Assembly (NCBI GenBank): GCA_965220855.1
Contig: CBDCQY010000002.1
Span: 186,001 to 250,000, forward strand
Length of the DNA: 64,000 nt
DNA from: Bin95 sp965220855
GTDB lineage: Bacteria; Pseudomonadota; Alphaproteobacteria; Bin95
Direction of reading: 5' to 3'
Shown: positions 39,675 to 51,417 of the stretch, in pieces
How positions within the stretch are numbered: the stretch's first letter is position 1
Layout of the letters: each line of letters opens with the position of its first letter
Translations under genes and position numbers: made by a program
Notes under the pieces: model-generated
The model's database searches: none
Seen by the model: only the letters and a program-made list of their open reading frames with translations
What the model was told of the DNA's origin: nothing

Positions 39675-41484
39675 CCGACTTGGCCAGATTGCGCGGCTGA
39701 TCGACGTCGGTGCCTTTGGCCGCCGCCGCATGATAGGCCAGCAGCTGCACCGGGATGGCGTAGAGGATCGGCGCGACGAAGGGGTCGGCCTCCGGCATCT
39801 CGATGGACGCCTCGGCGTCCTCCCCGATCGCCCGGATGCCGGCCGCGTCGGAGATCAGCATCACCCGCCCGCCGCGCGCCGCCACCTGGCGGATGTTGGA
39901 GGCGGTCTTCTCGAAGAGCGCGTCGGAGGGCGCGATGGCGACCACCGGCACCCGGTCGTCGATCAGCGCGATGGAGCCGTGCTTCAGCTCGCCGGCGGGG
40001 TGGCCGGAGGCGTGGATATAGGAGAGCTCCTTGAGCTTCAGAGCCCCCTCCAGCGCGATGGCGTGGCTGACGCCGCGCCCGATATAGAGCACGTCGCGCG
40101 CTTCCGCGAGCCGGTGCGCCAGCGCCTCGATGCCCGCGTCGCCGGCCAGGATGTCGGCCACGCGCGAGGGCGTCTCCAGCAGCGCCTCGGTCAGCCGCCG
40201 GGCGCGGGCTTCGTCCATGGCCCCGCGCGCCAGCCCGGCCGCGATGGCCAGCGCCGCCAGCACCACCAGCTGGGTGGTGAACGCCTTGGTCGAGGCGACG
40301 CCGATCTCCGGGCCGGCCAGCGTCTGGAGCACCGCGTCGCTCTCGCGGGCGAGCGCGCTCTCCGCGACATTGACGATGGAGAGCGCCGCGAGGCCCTGGC
40401 CGCGCGCATAGCGCAGCGCCGCCAGCGTGTCGATGGTCTCGCCCGATTGCGAGATCTGGAGCGCGAGGCCGTCCGCCTCCAGCGGCGGTTCGCGATAGCG
40501 CAGTTCGGAGGCGATATCGAGATCGACCGGCAGCCGCGCCAGGCTCTCCAGCCAGTATTTGCCGACCAGGCCGGCATAGAAGGCGGTGCCGCAGGCCGAC
40601 GCCGTGATGCGCGGCACGCGCGCCAGGTCGATGCCGAGTTCCGGCAGCGCCAGGCGGCGCGTCTGCGGGTCGAACAGCGCCCGGAGCGTGTCGCCGATGG
40701 CGGTCGGCTGCTCGTGAATCTCCTTCTGCATGAAATGGCGGTAATTGCCCTTGCCGATCATCGCGCCCGAGAGCGCATTGGGGCGCAGCGCCCGCTCGAC
40801 CCGCCGCCCGGCGGCGTCGCGAACCTCCGCCCCGGCGCGCGAGAGCACCGCCCAGTCGCCCTCCTCCAGGAAGGCGATGCGCTCGGCGAGCGGGGCCAGC
40901 GCCAGCGCGTCGGAGCCGAGAAACATCTCGCCCTCGCCGCAGCCGAAGGCGAGCGGGCTGCCGCGCCGCGCGCCGATCAGCAGGTCCTCCTCGCCGGCGA
41001 ACAGGATCGCGAGCGCGAACGCGCCTTCGAGCCGCGCGAGCGTGGCGCGGGTCGCGCCGGCGGGGTCCTCGCCCCGGTCGAGATGGTGGGTCAGCAATTG
41101 CGCCACGATCTCGGTGTCGGTCTCGGTCAGGAACTCCCGGCCCTCGGCCTCCAGCTCCGAGCGCAGCGCCTGGAAGTTCTCGACGATGCCGTTATGCACC
41201 ACCGCCACGCGCCGGGTGGCGTGGGGGTGGGCGTTGGTCTCGTTGGCCGCGCCATGCGTCGCCCAGCGCGTGTGGCCGATGCCGGCCGCGCCCGCCACCG
41301 GGTCCGCCGCCACCAGGGCGCGCAGCCGGTCGATCTTGCCCTCCGCCCGCCGGCGCCGGATCGCGCCGCCCTCCAGCACCGCGATGCCGGCGGAGTCGTA
41401 GCCGCGATATTCCAGGCGTTTCAGCGCGTCGAGCAGCGGCCCCGCGACCGGCCCTTGCCCCAGAATGCCGATGATGCCGCACAT
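39661..41484 (-). CDS. glmS: glutamine-fructose-6-phosphate aminotransferase (isomerizing)
   Basis: Makes glucosamine-6-phosphate, the first step to UDP-GlcNAc for peptidoglycan and lipid A. 607 residues: the Ntn glutaminase domain starts MCGIIGILG (Cys2 nucleophile after Met removal), with GIGHTRWATHGAANETNAHPH; two SIS isomerase domains follow, with SQSGETIDTLAALR, and the invariant C-terminus LAKSVTVE. It is nine bases downstream of glmU. No glmS ribozyme is expected or seen. Confidence 0.97.
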   Translation of the reverse strand: MCGIIGILGQGPVAGPLLDALKRLEYRGYDSAGIAVLEGGAIRRRRAEGKIDRLRALVAADPVAGAAGIGHTRWATHGAANETNAHPHATRRVAVVHNGIVENFQALRSELEAEGREFLTETDTEIVAQLLTHHLDRGEDPAGATRATLARLEGAFALAILFAGEEDLLIGARRGSPLAFGCGEGEMFLGSDALALAPLAERIAFLEEGDWAVLSRAGAEVRDAAGRRVERALRPNALSGAMIGKGNYRHFMQKEIHEQPTAIGDTLRALFDPQTRRLALPELGIDLARVPRITASACGTAFYAGLVGKYWLESLARLPVDLDIASELRYREPPLEADGLALQISQSGETIDTLAALRYARGQGLAALSIVNVAESALARESDAVLQTLAGPEIGVASTKAFTTQLVVLAALAIAAGLARGAMDEARARRLTEALLETPSRVADILAGDAGIEALAHRLAEARDVLYIGRGVSHAIALEGALKLKELSYIHASGHPAGELKHGSIALIDDRVPVVAIAPSDALFEKTASNIRQVAARGGRVMLISDAAGIRAIGEDAEASIEMPEADPFVAPILYAIPVQLLAYHAAAAKGTDVDQPRNLAKSVTVE

Positions 41485-41493
41485 CGCCGCCTC

Positions 41494-42828
41494 TCAGTCC
41501 TCGCGCCGCTCGCGAAAGCGCGCCGCGCCGCCCTTGCGCTCGGTCGGCTGCGCGCGCTCGACCACCAGCGCGTCCGGCTCCACATCGCGGCTCACCGTCG
41601 AGCCCGCGCCGACGATCGCGCCTGCGCCGACGCGCACCGGCGCGACCAGGGCGGCGTTGGAGCCGATGAAGGCGCCCGCGCCGATCTCGGTGCGGTGCTT
41701 CTCCACGCCATCGTAATTGCAGGTGATGGCCCCGGCGCCGATATTGGCCCCGGCTCCGACATGCGCATCGCCCAGATAGGCCAGATGATTGGCCTTGGCG
41801 CCCTTCTCCAGCACGGCGTTCTTGACCTCGACGAAATTGCCGACGCCCGCGTCCGGGCCGATCTCGGTTCCGGGCCGGAGCCGGGCATAGGGGCCGATGC
41901 GCGCCCCGGAGCGCACCAGCGCGCCCTCCAGATGGCAGAAGCCCCGGATCTCCACATCGTCCTCGATGGCGACGCCGGGGAGGAACACACAGTTCGGCCC
42001 GACCGTCACATCCTGCCCGAAGCGCGTGTCGTGGCTGAGATAGACTGTCTCCGGCATGGGCATGGTGACGCCGGCGGCGAAGGCGCGCTCGCGCAGGCGG
42101 CGCTGCGCCACGGCTTCGGCGCGGGCGAGCTCGGCGCGCGAATTGACTCCGAGCGCCTCCTCGGCGTCCGCCTCCACCACGGCCCGGCCGAGGCCCGCCT
42201 CGCGGGCCAGCGCCACCAGGTCGGTCAGATAGTATTCGCCCGCCGCATTGTCGGGGCGGAGCCGCTCCAGCAGGGGGAAGAGATGGCGCGCGTCCACCGC
42301 CATGACGCCGGCGTTGCAGAGCGGCAGCGCGCGGGTGGCGGCGTCGGCGTCGCGCCACTCGACCACCGCCTCCGGCGCGCCGTCCGGGCCGAGCAGGACG
42401 CGTCCATAGGCGTTGGGCGCGGCCGGGCGCATGGCGAGCAAAGCGAGCGCGCATTCGTCGGAGAGCCTGTCGGCCAGCGCCTGCATGGTCTCGGCGCGGA
42501 TCAGCGGCGTGTCGGCGAACAGCACCAGCACCCGGCCCTCGAAGCCTTCGAGCGCCTCGCGCGCGGCCAGCACGGCGTGGCCGGTGCCGAGCCGGGCTGC
42601 CTGCGTCGCGATCTCGACCGGCGGCGGCGCGGCCTCTCCGAGCGCACCCTCCATGCCGGGCCCCGCGACGCACACCACCCGCTCCGGCGCGAGTTCGTCC
42701 AGCGTGGCGAGCAGATGGGCGAGCATCGCCCGGCCCGCGATCTCGTGCAGCGCCTTGGGCCGGCGGGAGCGCATCCGCTCTCCCCGGCCCGCCGCCAATA
42801 TCGCCGCCGCGACCGCCTGCCGCGCCAT
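41494..42828 (-). CDS. glmU: bifunctional GlcNAc-1-P uridyltransferase / GlcN-1-P acetyltransferase
   Basis: Completes UDP-GlcNAc synthesis. 444 residues: the N-terminal nucleotidyltransferase begins with AAILAAGRGERMRSRRPKALHEIAG, then LGTGHAVLAA and GEYYLTDL, and the left-handed beta-helix acetyltransferase has RPGTEIGPDAGVGNFVEVKNA, KANHLAYLGDAHVGAGANIGAG and ITCNYDG. I take ATG 42828, 8 bases after GGAGG; ATG 42834 is two codons upstream. A much longer open frame to 43584 is antisense to gph and is rejected. It is divergent from gph. Confidence 0.96.
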   Translation of the reverse strand: MARQAVAAAILAAGRGERMRSRRPKALHEIAGRAMLAHLLATLDELAPERVVCVAGPGMEGALGEAAPPPVEIATQAARLGTGHAVLAAREALEGFEGRVLVLFADTPLIRAETMQALADRLSDECALALLAMRPAAPNAYGRVLLGPDGAPEAVVEWRDADAATRALPLCNAGVMAVDARHLFPLLERLRPDNAAGEYYLTDLVALAREAGLGRAVVEADAEEALGVNSRAELARAEAVAQRRLRERAFAAGVTMPMPETVYLSHDTRFGQDVTVGPNCVFLPGVAIEDDVEIRGFCHLEGALVRSGARIGPYARLRPGTEIGPDAGVGNFVEVKNAVLEKGAKANHLAYLGDAHVGAGANIGAGAITCNYDGVEKHRTEIGAGAFIGSNAALVAPVRVGAGAIVGAGSTVSRDVEPDALVVERAQPTERKGGAARFRERRED

Positions 42829-42912
42829 CGCCATTTCCTCCGCCGCCGCCCGCAAAACTATGCGAAACTGCCCCGGACGCAATCCGGCCCCCTTCAAGCT
42901 TTGTTTCGGGAT

Positions 42913-43563
42913 ATGACCATCGAGGCGGTGATCTTCGACCTGGACGGCACGCTGGTGGACAGCGCGGCCGACATCGCGTTCGCGGTCAACGCCGCGCTCG
43001 CGGGCGAGGGGCTGGCGCCGGTGGGCCGGGCCGAGGCGGTCGGGCTGATCGGCGGCGGCGGGCGCAAGGCGGTCGAGCGCGCCTTTGCGCTCCGCGCCGG
43101 CCCCGGCGACGCCGCCGCGCTCGACCGGGGCGAGCGCGCCTTCTTCGAGGCCTATCTGGACGACCGCCGCGCCGTGGAGGGCCGGCTCTATCCGGGCGTC
43201 GCGGAGACGCTCGACCGGATCGCGCGCGCGGGGCCTATGCTCGGCGTGTGCACCAACAAGCCGCTGCCGGCGGCCGAGCGCACGCTTGCCGCGCTCGGGC
43301 TGAAGACCCGCTTCGGCGCGCTGGTGGGCGGCGACTGCACGCCGTTTCGCAAGCCCGACCCGCGCCATCTGCTCGCCTGTCTGGAGCGGCTGGGCGCGCG
43401 GCCGGCGGCCAGCGTCATGGTGGGCGATTCGCTCCCGGACGAAGACGCCGCCAGCGGCGCCGGCGCGGCCTTTGTCGGCGTCAGCTTCGGCTACGGCCGG
43501 CCGGGGCCGAAGGCGCGCATGGTGGACCGCTTCGCCGACCTTCCCGACGCGCTCGGCCTCTGA
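42913..43563 (+). CDS. gph: phosphoglycolate phosphatase-like HAD hydrolase
   Basis: 216-residue HAD-superfamily phosphatase. Motif I FDLDGTLVDSAADI, motif II CTNKP, motif III Lys in PFRKPDP, and motif IV VGDSLPDEDAA. It matches Gph, which detoxifies 2-phosphoglycolate. Divergence from glmU-glmS is the usual alphaproteobacterial arrangement. Other small phosphates are possible substrates, but the motif IV and N-terminal sequences favour Gph. Confidence 0.92.
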   Translation: MTIEAVIFDLDGTLVDSAADIAFAVNAALAGEGLAPVGRAEAVGLIGGGGRKAVERAFALRAGPGDAAALDRGERAFFEAYLDDRRAVEGRLYPGVAETLDRIARAGPMLGVCTNKPLPAAERTLAALGLKTRFGALVGGDCTPFRKPDPRHLLACLERLGARPAASVMVGDSLPDEDAASGAGAAFVGVSFGYGRPGPKARMVDRFADLPDALGL

Positions 43564-43592
43564 ACCCCGGACAGCGAAGGACACGCCCCGCC

Positions 43593-44393
43593 ATGGCCCA
43601 GCAATTCGTCACCGTCACCCGCGACGGCCCGGTCGCCACCGTCACCTTCGACCGCGGCAGCCCGGTCAATCCGCTCTCGATGCAGGCGATCGGGGAGTTG
43701 ACCGCGACGGCCGAGAGCTTCCGCGCCGATCTGGAGACCGCCGCCATCGTGCTCCGCACGCCGCCGGGCAGCGGCTTCTCCGCCGGACGCGACCTCTCCG
43801 ACCCCGCCATGGAGCTGCGCCGCGACAAGCCGATGCTGGCCCGGCGCCATGCGGCCGGAGCCGGCAAGCGGCTTTGCGCCGCCTGGGAGGGGCTGGAGCA
43901 GTTCACCATCGCGGCGGTGGAGCGCTTCGCGGTCGGCGGCGGGCTGGCGCTGGCGCTCGCCTTCGATCTGCGCGTCATGGGCCGGGGGGCGCATTTCCGC
44001 GCGCCCGAGGTGGCGCTCGGCCTCTCCATGAGCTGGGGGTCGATCCCGCGTCTGGTGGCGCTGGTGGGGCCGGCGCGGGCGAAGCAGATCCTCTGCCTCG
44101 GCAACGACCGCATCGAGGCGGCGGACGCGCTCGCCTGGGGGCTGGCCCAGGAGGTGGTGGCGGACGGCGAGGCGGCCGCGCGCGCGCTCGAACTCGCGGG
44201 GCGCGCCGCCGCCATGCCGCCGGTGCCGCTGCGCATGACCAAGACCACGATCAACGCCGTGGCGGGCGCGCTCGCCGGCGTGGCGGCGCATATGGACACC
44301 GAGGAGGTCATGCTGACCGAGCTCACGGAAGACTTCGCCGAAGGCGTCGCCGCCTTCCGCGAATCCCGCCCACCCCGCTTCCGGGGCGCGTGA
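43593..44393 (+). CDS. enoyl-CoA hydratase/isomerase family protein
   Basis: 266-residue crotonase. The oxyanion-hole segments are SGFSAGRDLSDP and AVGGGLALALAFDLRVMG. The position of catalytic Glu (E144/E164 in mitochondrial hydratase) is only partly matched: HFRAPEVALGLSMSWGSIPRL has Glu at one site and Trp/Gly near the other, so isomerase, hydrolase or decarboxylase activity is as likely as hydration. It shares the GVAAFxExR tail seen in the fragment at the window start. Follows gph by 29 bases. Confidence 0.88.
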   Translation: MAQQFVTVTRDGPVATVTFDRGSPVNPLSMQAIGELTATAESFRADLETAAIVLRTPPGSGFSAGRDLSDPAMELRRDKPMLARRHAAGAGKRLCAAWEGLEQFTIAAVERFAVGGGLALALAFDLRVMGRGAHFRAPEVALGLSMSWGSIPRLVALVGPARAKQILCLGNDRIEAADALAWGLAQEVVADGEAAARALELAGRAAAMPPVPLRMTKTTINAVAGALAGVAAHMDTEEVMLTELTEDFAEGVAAFRESRPPRFRGA

Positions 44394-44468
44394 AGGGCGC
44401 GGGTTGCACGGCCCCCTCTGCTGGCGTTTCGTGGACTGGCTGGATCGGTTGTTCGGCTGAGGCGCGCG

Positions 44469-47327
<2,859 letters not shown>

Positions 47328-47443
47328 CGCGCCGGCGATTGTAGGCCGGCCGGCCCCGGCGTTGAAGCCGGCTCGCGCTTCCGGTTTGCCGGCCTTGGCG
47401 GTAGCCTTGCGGTCGCGGCGGATGCGGAGAGGAGAGCGGGGCG

Positions 47444-48205
47444 ATGCGCGGGGATGAAGTGCTGCGGCCCGGATACGCCTTCAAGGTCATCGACTTCCGG
47501 GTGGCGCGGGCCTTTCAGGAGAGCAAGCTCGGCGCGGCGGGGCTCGATCCGGCGTGCTATGGCGGCCTCGCCGACCCGACCTTCCTCGGCCATGGCGCGC
47601 TCCGGGCGATGACCGAGTCGGACGTCTCGATCCTCGGCCAGGTGCATATGACGCAGCGCTTTCGCCAGCATCGCGCCGTGCGGCTGGACGAGCCGCTGCG
47701 GGTGGCCGGCGAGGTGACGCGCGTGGAGGATGTGCCGCGCGGGCGGCGCGTCTGGTGCCGCTTCCGCTATCTCGACGCCGGGGGCCGGGAGGTCTGCGAG
47801 ACCGAGCGCTCGGGCCTCCGCCCGGACCCGGCCCGCAAGCGCGGCCCCGGCGCCGGCGCGTCGGCCGGCGGCGGAGAGGAGGCCGGCTTCGAGGAGGTCG
47901 CCCGCCATCGGCTCACGCCCGAGGGCGTGGCCGCCTACAGCAACGACACCGACAACGCCATCCACAACGATCCCGAGGTGGCGGCGCGCTTCGGCTTCCG
48001 CGCGCCGATCGCCGCCGGCCTGATGGGCATCCACTATTATGTCGCGGCGCTGGCCGCAGACGGCCTGCCGGAGCGCCTCGACCTCGCGATCCGCTTCCTG
48101 CGCCCGATGTTCTGGGACGAAACCTTGACCCTGGAGCGCCGCGACGGCCGGATGCGGCTGCTGAACCCGGAGGGCAAGCGCTGCTCGGAGGCGGCATTAT
48201 CCTAG
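47444..48205 (+). CDS. MaoC-like double-hotdog protein
   Basis: 253 residues. The C-terminal half (about 150-225) carries the MaoC/hydratase-2 signature YSNDTDNAIHNDPEVAARFGFRAPIAAGLM with the catalytic Asp/His, and the N-terminal half (20-120) looks like a second, non-catalytic hotdog. It fits the (R)-specific enoyl-CoA hydratase / acyl dehydratase family. A strong Shine-Dalgarno (GGAGAGGAGAG) precedes ATG 47444. The stop TAG 48203-48205 marks an abrupt switch from GC-rich to AT-rich DNA. Confidence 0.85.
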   Translation: MRGDEVLRPGYAFKVIDFRVARAFQESKLGAAGLDPACYGGLADPTFLGHGALRAMTESDVSILGQVHMTQRFRQHRAVRLDEPLRVAGEVTRVEDVPRGRRVWCRFRYLDAGGREVCETERSGLRPDPARKRGPGAGASAGGGEEAGFEEVARHRLTPEGVAAYSNDTDNAIHNDPEVAARFGFRAPIAAGLMGIHYYVAALAADGLPERLDLAIRFLRPMFWDETLTLERRDGRMRLLNPEGKRCSEAALS

Positions 48206-48259
48206 CTGAACGGCTATCGCATACGCCAAGCAGAAATTTCAAAGCCAGGAGATTGACAA

Positions 48260-48646
48260 ATGAAGCTGAGTACACATGAAGATCTTAATAACTTGAACCC
48301 CTATCTCATTAAATTTCTACAGATAGTTGGATATCAGTCTTGGAAAAAACGTCTCAATCATTTGAGAAATGAGATTCGCGCAAATAAGATCACCTCTCAT
48401 TTCTTGAAAACTAGATTTCAAATTGAGTTAGCATTTTTGGAAATAATGAATCGCCGAAAATATGGTAAATCCCTACTAAAAGAAAATGATTCCTCGTTGC
48501 TATTCAAGTTTGCAAGCTTCATGATTATGACAACTCGGATATATGATAACCTAACAGATTCAGGAAAGGCTCGTTTGAAAGGTATGTTTGAAAATGCCTC
48601 CAAAAGTGATACCGGATTGGCCCGTTGGTATTCGAGATTGAAGTAG
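48260..48646 (+). CDS. AT-rich gene, N-terminal half of a probably frameshifted nuclease-like protein
   Basis: 128 residues beginning MKLSTHEDLNNLNPYL, all-helical and Lys-rich in appearance, no known domain. ATG 48260 has a Shine-Dalgarno (CCAGGAGA). The frame ends at TAG 48644-48646, but a -1 frame opening at 48610 reads YRIGPLVFEIEVATHLMNKGF, joining smoothly to a nuclease-like domain. I infer one original protein of roughly 410 residues broken between 48610 and 48646. Base composition is strongly AT-rich compared with both flanks, indicating acquisition from another genome. Confidence 0.6.
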   Translation: MKLSTHEDLNNLNPYLIKFLQIVGYQSWKKRLNHLRNEIRANKITSHFLKTRFQIELAFLEIMNRRKYGKSLLKENDSSLLFKFASFMIMTTRIYDNLTDSGKARLKGMFENASKSDTGLARWYSRLK

Positions 48647-49497
48647 CTACGCATCTGATGAATAAAGGATTTCAGGTGGATTTCAATGACTTAGATGGAT
48701 ATGGTCAAAATGACTACATTGCAATCAAGAATAACGTTAAGGTTGAAATAGAATGCAAGTATATTTCGCGAGATAAGGGCAGACAAATTCACAGAAAAGA
48801 TCTTCAAAATTTTGCTTCGAAGCTTGAGTCAGAATTCAACAATATGCTCAATAGTATAGCAGTGAGCACATTACTTGTTGTCACACTTTCTGAAAGGTTA
48901 AGTAGTTCAGCAATGGAGCACGACAATATCATTGGACAGATACGTCATGCTTTAGGAATTAGCAGGGTGCAGCAAAGTGCTGATATCAGTAAGATAGATA
49001 TAAAGCGGCACGAAGACGCTGATCTCCAATATGTTGGCAAACGCCAACTTCTGGATAACATAAAGGAACGGTTTGACCTTAAAGATAATATGATTCTTGC
49101 CGCGGTTCGACATGATGGCATTATCTTGGCAATTGCACTTGAAAGCAAAAAGCAAGACAAGATTCTAGATGCAATTTATAGGGAATTAAAGCAATCTGCA
49201 CAGAAACAATTTTCGGGACAAGAGCCGGCAATTCTATGTTGCTATCTGGATGGCACAACTGGGGAAGAGTTGGAATCTATGCGAGATAAAGATGGACAGC
49301 ATACAAAATTGAACAATATTGCCAAGCGTCTTATGCAAAGCCGCCCCCAAGTCTTGTCCATATCATTTAGTGTTGTAGACGAAGTTGTTCGGCATGGGAA
49401 TAAAATTTCAATGCAAGGAAAGTCTTATACAGTACGTAATGAAAAGCATGAATATTTCGACGATATGCGCTACTTTATTTTTGATGAATGGGATTAG
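48625..49497 (+). CDS. AT-rich gene, PD-(D/E)XK-like nuclease half
   Basis: 290 residues if started at TTG 48625; ATG 48658 is the first ATG. The start of the domain has FEIEVATHLMNKGFQVDF, then Asp in GYGQNDYIAI and the E-x-K pair in VEIECKYISRDKGRQIHRKDL: the order E...D...ExK with a hydrophobic strand is the restriction-endonuclease-like fold. The remainder (about 100-290) is mixed alpha/beta and unrecognised. There is no good start of its own inside the overlap, supporting a frameshifted single gene. Its TAG overlaps the convergent acyl-CoA dehydrogenase stop. It could be a solitary defence or degradation nuclease; no methylase or helicase is nearby. Confidence 0.6.
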   Translation: MVFEIEVATHLMNKGFQVDFNDLDGYGQNDYIAIKNNVKVEIECKYISRDKGRQIHRKDLQNFASKLESEFNNMLNSIAVSTLLVVTLSERLSSSAMEHDNIIGQIRHALGISRVQQSADISKIDIKRHEDADLQYVGKRQLLDNIKERFDLKDNMILAAVRHDGIILAIALESKKQDKILDAIYRELKQSAQKQFSGQEPAILCCYLDGTTGEELESMRDKDGQHTKLNNIAKRLMQSRPQVLSISFSVVDEVVRHGNKISMQGKSYTVRNEKHEYFDDMRYFIFDEWD

Positions 49498-51239
49498 AAC
49501 CAGCCTTCGGCCATCTCCAGCTCGGCCCCGCCGGCGGCCTCGATGGAGGCGAGCAGGGCGGTGGCGGGGGGCAGCAGGGTTTCCAGATAGAAGCGCGCGG
49601 TCAGGCGCTTGGCCTCCAGGAAGTCGCGGTCTTCCGCGCCTTCGGCCAAGCGGCGTTCGGCGGCGGCCGCGCTCCGGGCGAGCAGCCAGCCGCCGGCGGC
49701 GAAGCCGAGCAGGCGGCAGAAGGGCGTGGCCGCGGCGGCCGCCGCGCCGAATTCGCCCCCGAGCCGCGCCAGCAGGATCTCGCCCGCGCGCTCCACCGCG
49801 TCGATGGCGTCGGCGAGCGGGCCGGCGGGCGCGTCGGCGCGCATGAGCGCGATCTGCGCGCGGAGCGCCGCGCCGCCGTCGCGTCCGAGCTTGCGCGCCA
49901 CCAGGTCCATGGCCTGGATGCCGTTGGTGCCCTCATAGATCGGCGCGATGCGGCTGTCGCGGAAATGCTGCGCCGCGCCGGTCTCCTCGACGAAGCCCAT
50001 GCCGCCATGCAGTTGCAGGCCGGTGGAGGCGAGCTCGACGCCGAGATCGGTGCACCAGGCCTTGACCACCGGGATCATCAGATCGACCCGCGCCTGGGCT
50101 TCGGCGTCGCCGGCGCGCCCGGCCCGGTCCTGCGCGGCCGCGACCCAGTAGCAGAGCGCGCGCATCGCCTCGATCTGGGCCTTCATGGTCATCAGCATCC
50201 GGCGCACGTCCGGGTGGCGCAGGATCGGCGCGGGGCCTTTCTCGCCGGAGCTCTCGTCGCGCCCCTGGCGGCGTTCGGCCGCGAAGGCGCGCGCCTGCTG
50301 AAAGGCGCGCTCCGCCACCGCGAGGCCCTGCAGGCCGACGCCGAGGCGGGCGTTGTTCATCATCGTGAACATATACTGGATGCCGCGATTTTCCTCGCCG
50401 ATCAGCTCCGCCGCCGCGCCCTCGTTCTCGCCATAGGCCATGACGCAGGTCGGGCTGGCGTGGATGCCGAGCTTGTGCTCCAGCCCGACCGGGCGCAGAT
50501 CGTTGCGCGCGCCGGGGCTGCCGTCGGGGTTCACCAGCCGTTTCGGCGCGAGGAACAGCGACACGCCGCGAATGCCCTCCGGCGCGCCCGGCGTGCGCGC
50601 CAGCACCATATGCACGATATTGTCGGCGAGGTCGTGGTCGCCGTAGGAGATGAAGATCTTCTGGCCCTTGAGGCGCCAGCCGCCCTGGCCGTCCGGCAGG
50701 GCGCGGGTGGCGAGCGCGCCGACATCGGAGCCGGCCTGCGGCTCGGTCAGGTTCATCGTGCCGGTCCACTCGCCGGAGACCATCTTCTCCAGATAGCGCG
50801 CCTTCTGCGCTTCGGAGCCGTGCTGGGCCAGCAGTTCGATGGCGCCCTGGGTCAAGAGCGGGGCGAGCGAGAAGGAGAGGCAGGCCGCCTCCCACATCTC
50901 GGAAAGCGCCGTTGAGACCAGCCAGGGCAGCCCCTGGCCGCCATGGGCGGGATCGAAAGGCGCGCCGTTCCAGCCGCCTTCGCAGAACTGCCGATAGGCC
51001 TCGCGGAAGCCGTCGGCGGTGCGCACCACGCCATTTTCCAGCCGCGCGCCTTGGAGGTCGCCGGTGCGGTTCAGCGGCCCGAGCGCCTCGCGCGCGAACC
51101 GCGCCGCCTCGTTCAGCACCGCATCGACCAGATCGGCGGAGAGCTCTTCCATGCCGGGCAGCGCCGCCACCTCTTCGAGGCCGGCGATCTCGGCCATGAC
51201 GAAACGCATGTCGGCAAGGGGGGCCACGTAATCGGACAT
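49494..51239 (-). CDS. acyl-CoA dehydrogenase, long type
   Basis: 581-residue FAD enzyme of the large acyl-CoA dehydrogenase group (about 200 longer than the classical 380-residue form, with an extra N-terminal segment and a C-terminal helical domain). MNLTEPQAGSDVGALATRA and QKIFISYGDHDL are the FAD/substrate motifs, and the catalytic base lies in APIYEGTNGIQAMDLVARK. Members include DmdC (methylmercaptopropionyl-CoA) and long-chain enzymes; the substrate is not assigned. No electron-transfer flavoprotein is adjacent. Confidence 0.93.
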   Translation of the reverse strand: MSDYVAPLADMRFVMAEIAGLEEVAALPGMEELSADLVDAVLNEAARFAREALGPLNRTGDLQGARLENGVVRTADGFREAYRQFCEGGWNGAPFDPAHGGQGLPWLVSTALSEMWEAACLSFSLAPLLTQGAIELLAQHGSEAQKARYLEKMVSGEWTGTMNLTEPQAGSDVGALATRALPDGQGGWRLKGQKIFISYGDHDLADNIVHMVLARTPGAPEGIRGVSLFLAPKRLVNPDGSPGARNDLRPVGLEHKLGIHASPTCVMAYGENEGAAAELIGEENRGIQYMFTMMNNARLGVGLQGLAVAERAFQQARAFAAERRQGRDESSGEKGPAPILRHPDVRRMLMTMKAQIEAMRALCYWVAAAQDRAGRAGDAEAQARVDLMIPVVKAWCTDLGVELASTGLQLHGGMGFVEETGAAQHFRDSRIAPIYEGTNGIQAMDLVARKLGRDGGAALRAQIALMRADAPAGPLADAIDAVERAGEILLARLGGEFGAAAAAATPFCRLLGFAAGGWLLARSAAAAERRLAEGAEDRDFLEAKRLTARFYLETLLPPATALLASIEAAGGAELEMAEGWF

Positions 51240-51283
51240 GGGCGGCGCACCGTGAAAAGCAGGTCGATACGAGGGGGAAGGGC

Positions 51284-51357
51284 TGGCTGGGCGACCTGGA
51301 TTCGAACCAGGGCTACTGGGGCCAGAACCCAGCGTTCTGCCGCTAAACTATCGCCCA
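51284..51357 (-). tRNA. tRNA-Gln (CUG anticodon)
   Basis: Read on the minus strand the gene begins TGGGCGA, which pairs with TCGCCCA before discriminator G and an encoded CCA. The anticodon arm is CTGGG-TTCTGGC-CCCAG, giving CUG, which reads CAG (Gln). The T arm is CCTGG-TTCGAAT-CCAGG. The U1-A72 end pair and G73 are normal for glutamine tRNAs. 74 nt including CCA; all four stems form. It lies between the acyl-CoA dehydrogenase start and a toxin-antitoxin pair. Confidence 0.96.
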
Positions 51358-51417
51358 GCACGGCCGAGGCTCGTATATGGCCCATCCGCGGGCGGAGCGC
51401 AAGCCGCCGTCGGCGCG

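Noticed and set aside
39730..43563. 1277-codon plus-strand open frame antisense to glmS and glmU
   Set aside because: It is a codon-bias shadow of GC-rich genes; the translation is repetitive R/A/G/D/Q-rich with no domain, except for the genuine gph at its 3' end.
42829..43584. Long N-terminal extension of glmU (open frame reaching 43584)
   Set aside because: It lies antisense to the well-supported gph gene, has no conserved sequence, and GlmU begins canonically at AAILAAGRGERMRS just after 42828.
44404..44460. 18-codon TTG ORF after the crotonase gene
   Set aside because: No ribosome site, no recognisable motif, too short to distinguish from chance in GC-rich DNA.
48610..48646. Programmed -1 ribosomal frameshift in the AT-rich gene
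   Set aside because: No X-XXY-YYZ slippery heptamer in the zero frame and no downstream pseudoknot was apparent; a simple indel is the better explanation.
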